DNA of 6,188 nucleotides from NCBI GenBank assembly GCA_946613735.1, contig CAMOFS010000111.1, positions 1 to 6,188 on the forward strand. The letters run 5' to 3'. Of this stretch, positions 1 through 6,102 are shown in pieces. How positions within the stretch are numbered: position 1 is the first letter of the stretch; every line of letters begins with the position of its first letter. The notes beneath the pieces were generated by a model. That model saw nothing but the letters and a program-made list of their open reading frames with translations, searched no databases and was not told the DNA's origin. The position numbers and the translations under genes were made by a program. The stretch is from an uncultured Lachnospiraceae bacterium. GTDB lineage: Bacteria; Bacillota_A; Clostridia; Lachnospirales; Lachnospiraceae.

Positions 1-2649
1 GGATATAATCGAGTGAAGCTCGCGCTCCAATCTCTCCTCCACCACCTTGGGCAGGGGATCACCGTATACCTCATGTGCCTTGTTATAGCATATCTTTCTC
101 AGGGTTTCGTCAGAGTTTTCGATGACAGGCGGTGCCTTGTCGGGGCGGGTGGGCATTATCACATCACACATGTCCGCTATCATATTGGAGTTGGTAATGA
201 CCACCTCCTCGGCAGTCTCCTCCCCCAGGTATGCAAAATCTAAAAGCATCTCGTCAGTGGTCCTGAAGTACAGGGGTTCCTGCCAGTCAGGGTCCTGCAT
301 TTTTAAGTCACTCTGTATGATCCGTCTGTAGAGCCCGTCCTGGGGATCCAGAAAATGCACATCGGCGGTGGCCACCACGGGCTTCCCCAGCTCGCGTCCT
401 AATGACAGGATGCGCCTGGTAATATCCCTTAGATCCTCAATGGTGTCTATGGCGTATTTCCTGTCATTTAAAAGATGCGAATTTACAGCATCGGGTGTTA
501 TCTCAAAGAAATCATAAAACTTGGCGATACGGATGATCTCCTCGTCACTTTTGCCAAGCTTTATTGCATCATAAAGCTCACCCTCACTTCCGGCGGAGCC
601 TATGAGCAGTCCCTCCCGCCACTGTTCCACAAGGGACTTGGGGAGCTTGGGGATGCAGATGCCACGCCTGTTTTTGGGGCTTAGGTAATTGAGATGGGCC
701 TCGGATACCAGACGGTACATGTTCACCCGGCCCAGATCGTTTTTTGCAATTATTGTGCAGTTGGAGGGCCTGGCAGCCCGGATGCGTTCCACAGTCATTT
801 TACCCTCTTCATTGAGCTCCATCAGGGTACTAATGCCACGTTCAGACAGCATATCATGGAATTTCAAAAAGATCTTTGCCGTGACCTCGGCATCATCCAC
901 TGCACGATGGTGGTGTTCGTTTACCAGATCCAGAGCCTTTGCCACGGGATCCAGTCCGAATTTTTTCAGCTTGGGAAGTAAAAAACGGGCCATGGGCATG
1001 GTGTCCATATAGGTAAAATGCCAGTCCTCGGAGAGCCTCTCGCAGTTGGCATATATCACTCCCGTATCGAAGTCGGCATTGTGTGCCACCATAACGGCAC
1101 CTCTACAAAACTCGTGAAATCTGGGTAAAAGCTCCTCGATAGTACCGGCATCCCGTACCATATTGTCAGTAATAGAGGTAAGCTCGGTGATCTCGTAGGG
1201 AATGGGAACCTCGGGATTCACAAACTCAGAAAAACGATCCACTATCTTGCCGCCGTTTACACGCACGGCACCGATCTCTATGATGCGACATTTTCTCTCA
1301 TTAAGCCCCGTGGTCTCCAAGTCAAACACCACAAAATCATCATCTATGGTCTGTCCCGGCAGAGCATCCGTGACTATCTGCTTGGTGTCGTCCACCAGAT
1401 AGGTCTCCACTCCGTAGATAAGCTTAATATCGCTGCCCTTGGGTATGCTGTGGGCAGCAATAGGAAATGCCTGAGTCACCGCATGGTCACAGATGCCGAT
1501 GGCCTTGTGCCCCCATTCGTCGGCTCTTTTGATCAGATCAGCGATCTCTATCACTCCGTCCATATCACTCATCTTGGTGTGGGCATGGATCTCCACCCTC
1601 TTTTTGCCCGCAGCATCAATTCGCTTGGTACGGAAATCCGGGATGGACATTATGCCCCTGATGCGTCCTACGGAAAGCTCATGGATGAACTTGTCGTCCT
1701 CCGGCTCTCCTAAAAGCTTTATGAACATGCCCTTTTTTAAGGCAGAGGAAATATCCTTTTCCAGCTCCCCGTCCAAAAAGATCTTACACATGACGGAGTC
1801 CGTAAAATCAGTCAGGCCGAAGCTTACTATCACCTTGCCTGTCTTGGTGTGCTTGAGATCCACGGAAAGCACCTGGCCACGGAGAACCACCTCCCCCACT
1901 CCTTCGTAAATGTCCTCGATGGAGATGACCTTATTGCCATCAAAATCCCTGCCGTAGATCATCATGGGATTGGTGGAACGGGTAAGGGGACGGATCTCCT
2001 TTTTCTCCCCATCATTTTTCCCACTTCCTTTTGTATCAGCGGTGATCCCGTTTTCTGCATTCTGCTCGTTGGCCTCCACAGTGCTTATGATCTTGTCGAT
2101 GGCCTTTTCGATCTTTTCATCGGAGGCCTCCATGTATTTGGAACCTGTGGGAGCCTTGTAGGAGACATCGATACTGATATCCTGGACAAAACGGATCTTA
2201 TAGATGGCATTGATCACGGAAAGGATATCATCGGTCCTCTCCCTGGCAAGCTTGGTGTCCTCTAATACCAGCTTCATATGATCCTCGTCAAAGGATATGT
2301 CAGCTTTTTTTACTATGGTATACAGGATGTTGCTCTTGTTTCTAATCTCGTCCAAAAAGCTGTCGTAATATGCCGAAAATGCCGAAGCAGGGGTATAGAC
2401 GTCAGAAAGCAAAAAGCTCTCCACTATCTCAAGCTTTTTGCCTTCTCTGTCAAAATACTGCTTTTGCAGCACACGCTCCAGATCCCAGATCCTCTGCTTG
2501 GGGACTATGGCCGGGAATTCCATGTACACCCGGACCTTTTCGCCGGTCCTGTTGGTGACTACCCTGGATATGGTGGAGTTCTCCACCAGCGTGGTCATAC
2601 GGTCTTCAATTTTTATATCTGTGAAAATGTCTAAAAACTTCCCGTCCAT
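1..2649 (-). CDS. polC: DNA polymerase III alpha subunit, Gram-positive PolC type (N-terminal 883 residues; C-terminal part outside window)
   Basis: PolC is the replicative DNA polymerase of low-GC Gram-positives, carrying its own 3'-5' proofreading exonuclease. The frame is open without interruption from ATG 2649 to the window edge: 883 codons of the roughly 1,430-1,500 usual for the family. Domains seen: N-terminal domain (about 1-170); an acidic/Lys-rich linker (about 190-220); OB fold (about 250-335); PHP domain part 1 (about 352-420, H355-A-H357, D388-H389, E415); inserted DEDD exonuclease (about 437-605) with D443-x-E445 in FVVFDLETTG, N524/D528 in HNADFD, and H581-x-A-x-x-D586; PHP part 2 (about 625-835, TADVHFL with D763, H765). 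The last visible residues (YGDPLPKVVEERLERELHSII) lead into the polymerase core; the catalytic aspartates are outside. Oddity: two positions that usually bind PHP metals appear as N630 and G687. It follows ispG after 125 bases of repeat sequence. Confidence 0.97.
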   Translation of the reverse strand, partial: MDGKFLDIFTDIKIEDRMTTLVENSTISRVVTNRTGEKVRVYMEFPAIVPKQRIWDLERVLQKQYFDREGKKLEIVESFLLSDVYTPASAFSAYYDSFLDEIRNKSNILYTIVKKADISFDEDHMKLVLEDTKLARERTDDILSVINAIYKIRFVQDISIDVSYKAPTGSKYMEASDEKIEKAIDKIISTVEANEQNAENGITADTKGSGKNDGEKKEIRPLTRSTNPMMIYGRDFDGNKVISIEDIYEGVGEVVLRGQVLSVDLKHTKTGKVIVSFGLTDFTDSVMCKIFLDGELEKDISSALKKGMFIKLLGEPEDDKFIHELSVGRIRGIMSIPDFRTKRIDAAGKKRVEIHAHTKMSDMDGVIEIADLIKRADEWGHKAIGICDHAVTQAFPIAAHSIPKGSDIKLIYGVETYLVDDTKQIVTDALPGQTIDDDFVVFDLETTGLNERKCRIIEIGAVRVNGGKIVDRFSEFVNPEVPIPYEITELTSITDNMVRDAGTIEELLPRFHEFCRGAVMVAHNADFDTGVIYANCERLSEDWHFTYMDTMPMARFLLPKLKKFGLDPVAKALDLVNEHHHRAVDDAEVTAKIFLKFHDMLSERGISTLMELNEEGKMTVERIRAARPSNCTIIAKNDLGRVNMYRLVSEAHLNYLSPKNRRGICIPKLPKSLVEQWREGLLIGSAGSEGELYDAIKLGKSDEEIIRIAKFYDFFEITPDAVNSHLLNDRKYAIDTIEDLRDITRRILSLGRELGKPVVATADVHFLDPQDGLYRRIIQSDLKMQDPDWQEPLYFRTTDEMLLDFAYLGEETAEEVVITNSNMIADMCDVIMPTRPDKAPPVIENSDETLRKICYNKAHEVYGDPLPKVVEERLERELHSIIS

Positions 2650-2650
2650 T

Positions 2651-2674
2651 CTATGCTCCAATGGGATCCTTCAT
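2651..2674 (-). other. Possible 7-codon leader ORF created by the duplicated ribosome binding site
   Basis: The upstream copy of the duplicated site (GGAG at 2680-2683) is five bases from an ATG at 2672-2674. This opens a tiny frame, MKDPIGA, closed by TAG at 2651-2653. The stop is one base before the polC ATG (TAG-A-ATG), in a different frame from polC. It could feed ribosomes into polC by reinitiation, or compete with it. The signals are seen in the sequence; that it is translated is inference, and the peptide itself is unlikely to have a function. Confidence 0.4.
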
Positions 2675-2696
2675 TGATGCTCCAATGGGATCCTTC
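2653..2696. repeat. Tandem direct repeat (two 20-base identical copies, period 24) at the polC ribosome binding site
   Basis: The plus-strand segments 2653-2672 and 2677-2696 are identical (ATGCTCCAATGGGATCCTTC), spaced 24 bases apart. The GGATCCTTC part is the outer end of palindromic repeat copy B; the rest is the polC leader including its Shine-Dalgarno complement CTCC. The duplication therefore spans the repeat/leader junction and gives two ribosome binding sites before polC. Confidence 0.93.
2656..2659 (-). promoter_or_regulatory. Ribosome binding site of polC
   Basis: GGAG lies six bases before the ATG at 2647-2649. This supports the chosen polC start; the in-frame sequence upstream reaches a TGA after only a few codons and offers no other ATG. 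An identical second copy sits 24 bases upstream because of the tandem duplication. Confidence 0.8.
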
Positions 2697-2776
2697 GTCG
2701 CTTCGCTCCTCAGGATGACAGGGAGATGTCACTCTGGGCGTCCCCCTTGTCATTCTGAGCGAAGCGAAGAATCTCT
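2688..2776. repeat. Palindromic intergenic repeat, copy B (between ispG and polC)
   Basis: This is a long imperfect hairpin. One arm is 2748-2774 (plus strand TGTCATTCTGAGCG then AAGCGAAGAATCT), the other 2688-2720 (GGATCCTTCGTCGC then TTCGCTCCTCAGGATGACA). The arms pair over nearly their whole length; the left arm is six bases longer, giving two small bulges. The 27-base middle (2721-2747) includes TGTCACTCTGGGCG, a 12-of-14 match to the start of the right arm 21 bases away, so it may be a degenerate partial copy. It belongs to the same family as 3834-3901 but differs in the variable centre of the arms. No run of T follows the hairpin on the minus strand, so it does not look like a standard intrinsic terminator, and polC downstream needs read-through unless it has its own promoter. 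Confidence 0.88.
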
Positions 2777-3821
2777 ACCCCCAGTTATCCAGTTCAGCCT
2801 TGAGTGCCGGCAAGAGCTCGCTTTCCTGCACCTTTTTGATCACCTCTCCGCGCTTCATAAGAAGTCCTACTCCTTTGCCGCCGCAGACAGCCAGGTCAGC
2901 CTCCTTTGCCTCGCCGGGGCCGTTTACCACACAGCCCATGACAGCTACCTTGATATCCAGGTCATAGCCACTCACCAGCTCATCCACCTTATCTGCCAGA
3001 CCTATAAGATCGATCTCAGTCCGGCCGCAGGTGGGACATGACACCAGCTCTATCCCCGATTTCCTAAGGCCAAGTGCCTGAAGTATCTGCCGGGCCACCC
3101 TGACCTCCTCGTTCACCGGTCCCGTCAGGGACACCCTGATGGTATCTCCGATCCCCGCTCCTAAAATGAGTCCCAATCCCACGGAGCTTTTGATCGTGCC
3201 CCGGCTTACGGTACCGGCCTCGGTAATACCCACATGCAACGGGTAGCTGCTCTTTTTTGCAAAAAGCTTGTAGGCATCCACACACAGCATCACATCGGAG
3301 GACTTGATGCTTACTACCATGTTGTCATAATCGTGATCCTCTATGATGCGCACCTTGTCAAGGGCACTTTCCACCAGACCCTCTGCAGTGACTCCTCCAT
3401 ATTTTTCCACTATGTCCTTTTCCAGGGAACCGGAATTAACACCCACACGAATGGGGATGCTCCTCTCCTTTGCTACCCGCACCACTTCAGCGATCCGATC
3501 CTCGCCGCCAATGTTGCCGGGATTGATCCTGATCTTGTCAGCACCGTGCTCCATGGCTGCGATAGCCAGCCTGTAGTCAAAATGAATGTCTGCCACCAGA
3601 GGTATATGTATCTGCTTTTTTATCTCAGAAAAAGCCTCTGCGGCTGCCATGTCATTTGCAGTGCAGCGGATGATCTCGCAGCCGGCCTCCTCTAACTCTA
3701 ATATCTGCCGGACAGTGGCCTTCACGTCTGCTGTCTTTGTGTTGCACATGCTCTGGATGGCTATGGGGTTGTCTCCCCCGATCTTTACTCCGCCGATATC
3801 TACTATTTTAGTGTTGTTCAT
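2775..3821 (-). CDS. ispG: 4-hydroxy-3-methylbut-2-enyl diphosphate synthase (HMBPP synthase, GcpE)
   Basis: IspG is a 4Fe-4S enzyme of the cytoplasm that reduces methylerythritol cyclodiphosphate to HMBPP, the penultimate step of the MEP pathway; in Firmicutes flavodoxin or ferredoxin is the likely electron donor. The 348-residue protein has the compact bacterial form: an N-terminal TIM-barrel (about residues 1-250, with DNPIAIQSM, ADIHFDYRLA, KIRINPGNIG, VGVNSGS and HVGITEAG) and a C-terminal iron-sulfur domain. The cluster ligands are visible as C262 and C265 in SCPTCGR and C297 in MGCVVNGPGE, with the ligand Glu at 304. The start at 3821 is set by AAGGAG; the open frame extends upstream to 3866 but only through repeat sequence. 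Its TAG stop (2775-2777) abuts repeat copy B and seems to share two bases with it. It functions with dxr two genes upstream. All key residues are present. Confidence 0.97.
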   Translation of the reverse strand: MNNTKIVDIGGVKIGGDNPIAIQSMCNTKTADVKATVRQILELEEAGCEIIRCTANDMAAAEAFSEIKKQIHIPLVADIHFDYRLAIAAMEHGADKIRINPGNIGGEDRIAEVVRVAKERSIPIRVGVNSGSLEKDIVEKYGGVTAEGLVESALDKVRIIEDHDYDNMVVSIKSSDVMLCVDAYKLFAKKSSYPLHVGITEAGTVSRGTIKSSVGLGLILGAGIGDTIRVSLTGPVNEEVRVARQILQALGLRKSGIELVSCPTCGRTEIDLIGLADKVDELVSGYDLDIKVAVMGCVVNGPGEAKEADLAVCGGKGVGLLMKRGEVIKKVQESELLPALKAELDNWG

Positions 3822-3825
3822 ATTT

Positions 3826-3831
3826 CTCCTT
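3826..3831 (-). promoter_or_regulatory. Ribosome binding site of ispG
   Basis: The minus strand reads AAGGAG, then four bases, then ATG at 3821. It decides the start: an in-frame ATG 45 bases further upstream (3866) lies inside the palindromic repeat and would add a repeat-derived, Arg-rich leader of 15 residues that IspG proteins do not have. Confidence 0.88.
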
Positions 3832-3833
3832 AG

Positions 3834-3901
3834 GGATCCTCCGCTACGCTTTCGATGACAGACCACTTCGTCATTCCGAGGGCGCAGCCCGAAGAATCTC
3901 T
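3834..3901. repeat. Palindromic intergenic repeat, copy A (between rseP and ispG)
   Basis: This noncoding imperfect inverted repeat fills nearly all of the 80-base rseP-ispG gap. Read on the minus strand, it starts directly after the rseP TAA with AGAGATTCTTCGG, contains a GGGC-TGC-GCCC mini-hairpin, and turns around in a loop flanked by ATGAC (3870-3874) and GTCAT (3855-3859). It ends in GGATCC (3834-3839), just before the ispG ribosome binding site. The outer arms AGATTCTTCG... and ...GGATCC pair imperfectly. The plus-strand motif GTCATTC..GAG...GAAGAATCTCT is the same as in copy B at 2688-2776, so the two are diverged members of one family. Such GTCATTC/GAAGAATCT elements occur dispersed in the intergenic regions of many bacterial genomes. 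In mRNA this copy would fold between two cistrons; I cannot say whether it attenuates, stabilises or does nothing. Confidence 0.85.
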
Positions 3902-4942
3902 TTATACCAATTTCATAATGTCAGATACCATTATCACCACCATCAGAGCCATGAGCAGCACAAACCCAACGTAATTGATAGCATTCTCAATGCGTTCATT
4001 CATGCGTTTGCCCCGGATGGCCTCGATGATAAAGATCAAAAGCCGGCCGCCATCAAGTGCGGGCAAAGGCAATAGATTCATAACACCAAGGTTGGCCGTT
4101 AAAAGAATGGCGATATTGATCATCTGCATTATAGTGACAAAAACACCGTACTCGGAGGCCTCATCATACTGATCCCCCATGACCTTTACGATGCCCACAG
4201 GCCCGGACATATCACGCAGCCCGATGCGTCCGGTAAAGAGATATTTCAGTCCCTCCACAACTGAGTAGATCTGATAACGTATCTCATAAAAAGAATACTT
4301 CACGGTCTCTATGACATTGCCCTTTGCACGGGCGCCCCTGCTCTCTATGCCTATCAAATACCTGCCTTGCTCTTCGTTGAACTTCGGAACAATATTGGCA
4401 GTGTACGTATTCCCGTCACGCTTATAGGTCACCTCAAGATTTTGGCCCGTATGGAAAAAGATATACAGGGAAACCTCGTTGTAAAAATGGATATTATAAT
4501 TACCTATCCTGGTAATCTCATCACCCTCCTGCATGCCGGCCGCCTGGGCGGGATATCCATCTGTCACACCGGTGATCACCGGCTTGTCATAACCGATGCT
4601 GCCGATCAGTATCAGAGATAACAAAAATGCCAGGATTAAATTGAAAAAGGGGCCGGCAAAAACGATCATTATCCTCTGCCAGACATTCTTTGTGGGGAAA
4701 GCCCTGGGATCGTCACTTGATGAATCCTCTCCCTCCATCTCACAGCTTCCGCCAAAGGGTAAAAGCTTGAGTGCGTAGGTAGTCTCACCCTTTGTATGAG
4801 AAATAATGGTTGGCCCCATACCGATGTTGAAGCCGTTGACCTTTACATCGAATCTTTTGGCAAAGACGAAATGCCCCAGCTCATGGAAAAAGATGATGAA
4901 ACCGAAAATTAAGATTGAAACTATAATACTTGCTATACTCAT
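3902..4942 (-). CDS. rseP: RseP/RasP-type intramembrane zinc metalloprotease (site-2 protease family)
   Basis: This is a polytopic membrane protease of the M50 site-2 family, which cuts transmembrane segments such as those of anti-sigma factors and remnant signal peptides. The zinc motif HELGH is at residues 20-24 in the first membrane helix, and the third zinc ligand is in the C-terminal LDGG motif (296-299) within NLLPLPALDGGR. A membrane-reentrant PFGG element (62-65) is followed by a helix with FAGPFFNLILAF (95-106). A single PDZ domain lies around 120-200 (ITGVTDGYPAQAAGMQEGDEI). Two further hydrophobic segments lie near 267-310 and 323-343. At 346 residues with one PDZ it matches the Gram-positive RasP form rather than the longer two-PDZ E. 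coli RseP. The ATG start is two bases after the dxr stop. Substrates cannot be told from the window. After its TAA stop comes a palindromic repeat, not an immediate next gene. Confidence 0.95.
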   Translation of the reverse strand: MSIASIIVSILIFGFIIFFHELGHFVFAKRFDVKVNGFNIGMGPTIISHTKGETTYALKLLPFGGSCEMEGEDSSSDDPRAFPTKNVWQRIMIVFAGPFFNLILAFLLSLILIGSIGYDKPVITGVTDGYPAQAAGMQEGDEITRIGNYNIHFYNEVSLYIFFHTGQNLEVTYKRDGNTYTANIVPKFNEEQGRYLIGIESRGARAKGNVIETVKYSFYEIRYQIYSVVEGLKYLFTGRIGLRDMSGPVGIVKVMGDQYDEASEYGVFVTIMQMINIAILLTANLGVMNLLPLPALDGGRLLIFIIEAIRGKRMNERIENAINYVGFVLLMALMVVIMVSDIMKLV

Positions 4943-4944
4943 AT

Positions 4945-6090
4945 TTACTCCAAATTATCAATATACTTATACGTCTCCTGCTCGGTGGCGAGAATGTCAT
5001 CTATGGTGGGGTCGGGGATGAATCCCACTTCTGTCATGCACTCAGAGATGATCTCCGGGATGCGAAGAAAGGGGATCTGCCCATCCAAAAACATGGCAAC
5101 CGCCCGCTCATTGGCTGCATTATACACAGTGGGTACATTGCCACCTGCATCCATGGCATCAAAGGCCAGCTGCAAACCAAAAAAGGTCTCCATGTCCGGC
5201 TTTTCAAAATCCATATGCCCTATCTTGAAAAGATCCAGCCTCTCTCCGGAGAGGGGCATACGCTTTGGATAGTACAGGGCGTATAAAATGGGAAGCCGCA
5301 TATCCGGCGTACCCATCTGGCCGATGATGGCTCCGTCCTCATACTCCACTGCTGAATGCAGCACGCTCTGGGGATGGACGGTAACCTGGATCCGGGAGGT
5401 AGGAACATTAAAAAGCCACCTGGCCTCCATCACCTCCAAGCCCTTGTTAACCATTGTAGCAGAATCGATGGTGATTTTTTTGCCCATGGCCCAGTTGGGA
5501 TGGGCAAGTGCCTGCTCCACCGTCACATCCGAAAGCTCATCATAGCTCTTACCCCTAAAGGGTCCGCCGCTGCAGGTAAGGATGATCTTTGCTATCTTAT
5601 TGCCCTCGTTGCCCTGAAGCGATTGGAAGATGGCGGAATGCTCAGAGTCCACCGGAAGTATCTTTACTCCCATCTTTTGTGCGAGAGGTATGATGATATG
5701 TCCGGCACAGACAAGGGTCTCCTTGTTGGCCAGGGCTATGTCCTTTTTTGCCTCAATGGCTGCAATGGTGGGCCTGATGCCTATCATACCGACCACTGCC
5801 GTAACTACTATGTCCGCCTCAGGATGAGTGGCAACTGCCATAAGCCCTTCCATACCATACGTGATCTCGGGGGCATCAGTGTCTGAAAGACGAGCCTTTA
5901 GATCGGCAGCTGCTTTTTCATCCCCCACTGCCACCAGGGAGGGCTTGTATTTTCTTATCTGTTTTTCAAAGGCGTCCAGGGAACTCTTACAGGAAATGGC
6001 AACAACCTTAAGGTCGTCATTTTCATCTGCTATAGATAAGGTCTGGGTGCCGATGGAACCCGTGGAACCTATGATTGCTATTTTTTTCAA
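4945..6090 (-). CDS. dxr: 1-deoxy-D-xylulose 5-phosphate reductoisomerase
   Basis: Dxr (IspC) converts 1-deoxy-D-xylulose 5-phosphate to 2-C-methyl-D-erythritol 4-phosphate with NADPH and a divalent metal, the first committed step of the cytoplasmic MEP pathway and the target of fosmidomycin. The 381-residue protein is of normal family length. It opens with the NADPH-binding GSTGSIG loop (residues 8-14) and has LANKE at 120-124. The metal and substrate residues are visible as D148-S-E150 and N215-K-x-x-E219 in the segment ITIDSATMVNKGLEVME. SGGPF (174-178), HPNW (197-200) and the GTPDMRLPI loop (260-268) are intact. The start is TTG, behind a strong Shine-Dalgarno; a run of seven A follows the start codon. 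The TAA stop lies two bases before the rseP ATG, which suggests translational coupling. The catalytic core looks complete, so it is probably active. Confidence 0.97.
   Translation of the reverse strand: MKKIAIIGSTGSIGTQTLSIADENDDLKVVAISCKSSLDAFEKQIRKYKPSLVAVGDEKAAADLKARLSDTDAPEITYGMEGLMAVATHPEADIVVTAVVGMIGIRPTIAAIEAKKDIALANKETLVCAGHIIIPLAQKMGVKILPVDSEHSAIFQSLQGNEGNKIAKIILTCSGGPFRGKSYDELSDVTVEQALAHPNWAMGKKITIDSATMVNKGLEVMEARWLFNVPTSRIQVTVHPQSVLHSAVEYEDGAIIGQMGTPDMRLPILYALYYPKRMPLSGERLDLFKIGHMDFEKPDMETFFGLQLAFDAMDAGGNVPTVYNAANERAVAMFLDGQIPFLRIPEIISECMTEVGFIPDPTIDDILATEQETYKYIDNLE
4948..4951 (-). promoter_or_regulatory. Ribosome binding site of rseP, inside the end of dxr
   Basis: The minus strand reads GGAG-TAAAT-ATG. 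The GGAG is made from the last two sense codons of dxr (TTG GAG), and the dxr stop TAA sits in the spacer between it and the rseP ATG. Ribosomes finishing dxr end on top of the rseP start, the usual arrangement for coupled translation. Confidence 0.8.
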
Positions 6091-6094
6091 AATG

Positions 6095-6100
6095 TCCTCC
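6095..6100 (-). promoter_or_regulatory. Ribosome binding site of dxr
   Basis: The minus strand reads GGAGGA four bases before a TTG codon at 6088-6090. This near-consensus Shine-Dalgarno sequence decides the dxr start: there is no ATG at the right distance, and the TTG opens exactly at the conserved KKIAIIGSTGSIG N-terminus. Confidence 0.85.
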
Positions 6101-6102
6101 GT

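Noticed and set aside
1493..2265. Two overlapping plus-strand frames of 138 codons
   Set aside because: Both are antisense to polC, which is open and full of conserved motifs throughout; no independent coding signal is seen.
1..2649. Truncated or broken polC
   Set aside because: The gene only runs off the window edge; all 883 codons present are in one frame with conserved order and no frameshift.
2653..2774. CRISPR array or tRNA-like RNA
   Set aside because: There are only two short direct repeats with a 4-base spacer and a palindrome; no regular repeat-spacer pattern and no cloverleaf.
2688..2776. Intrinsic terminator after ispG
   Set aside because: The hairpin is strong but no T tract follows it on the minus strand, and its sequence matches a dispersed repeat family rather than a terminator.
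3234..3695. Plus-strand open frame of 153 codons
   Set aside because: It is antisense to ispG with no recognisable domain or convincing start region; a shadow of the real gene.
3822..3866. N-terminal extension of ispG from an ATG at 3866 (peptide starting MVCHRKRSGG)
   Set aside because: It is encoded by palindromic repeat copy A, lacks a good ribosome binding site, and is not part of IspG; the ATG at 3821 has AAGGAG at the right distance and a family-like N-terminus.
5356..5886. Plus-strand open frame of 176 codons
   Set aside because: It lies wholly antisense to dxr, whose motifs are intact; its peptide resembles no family I know and it is a frame shadow.
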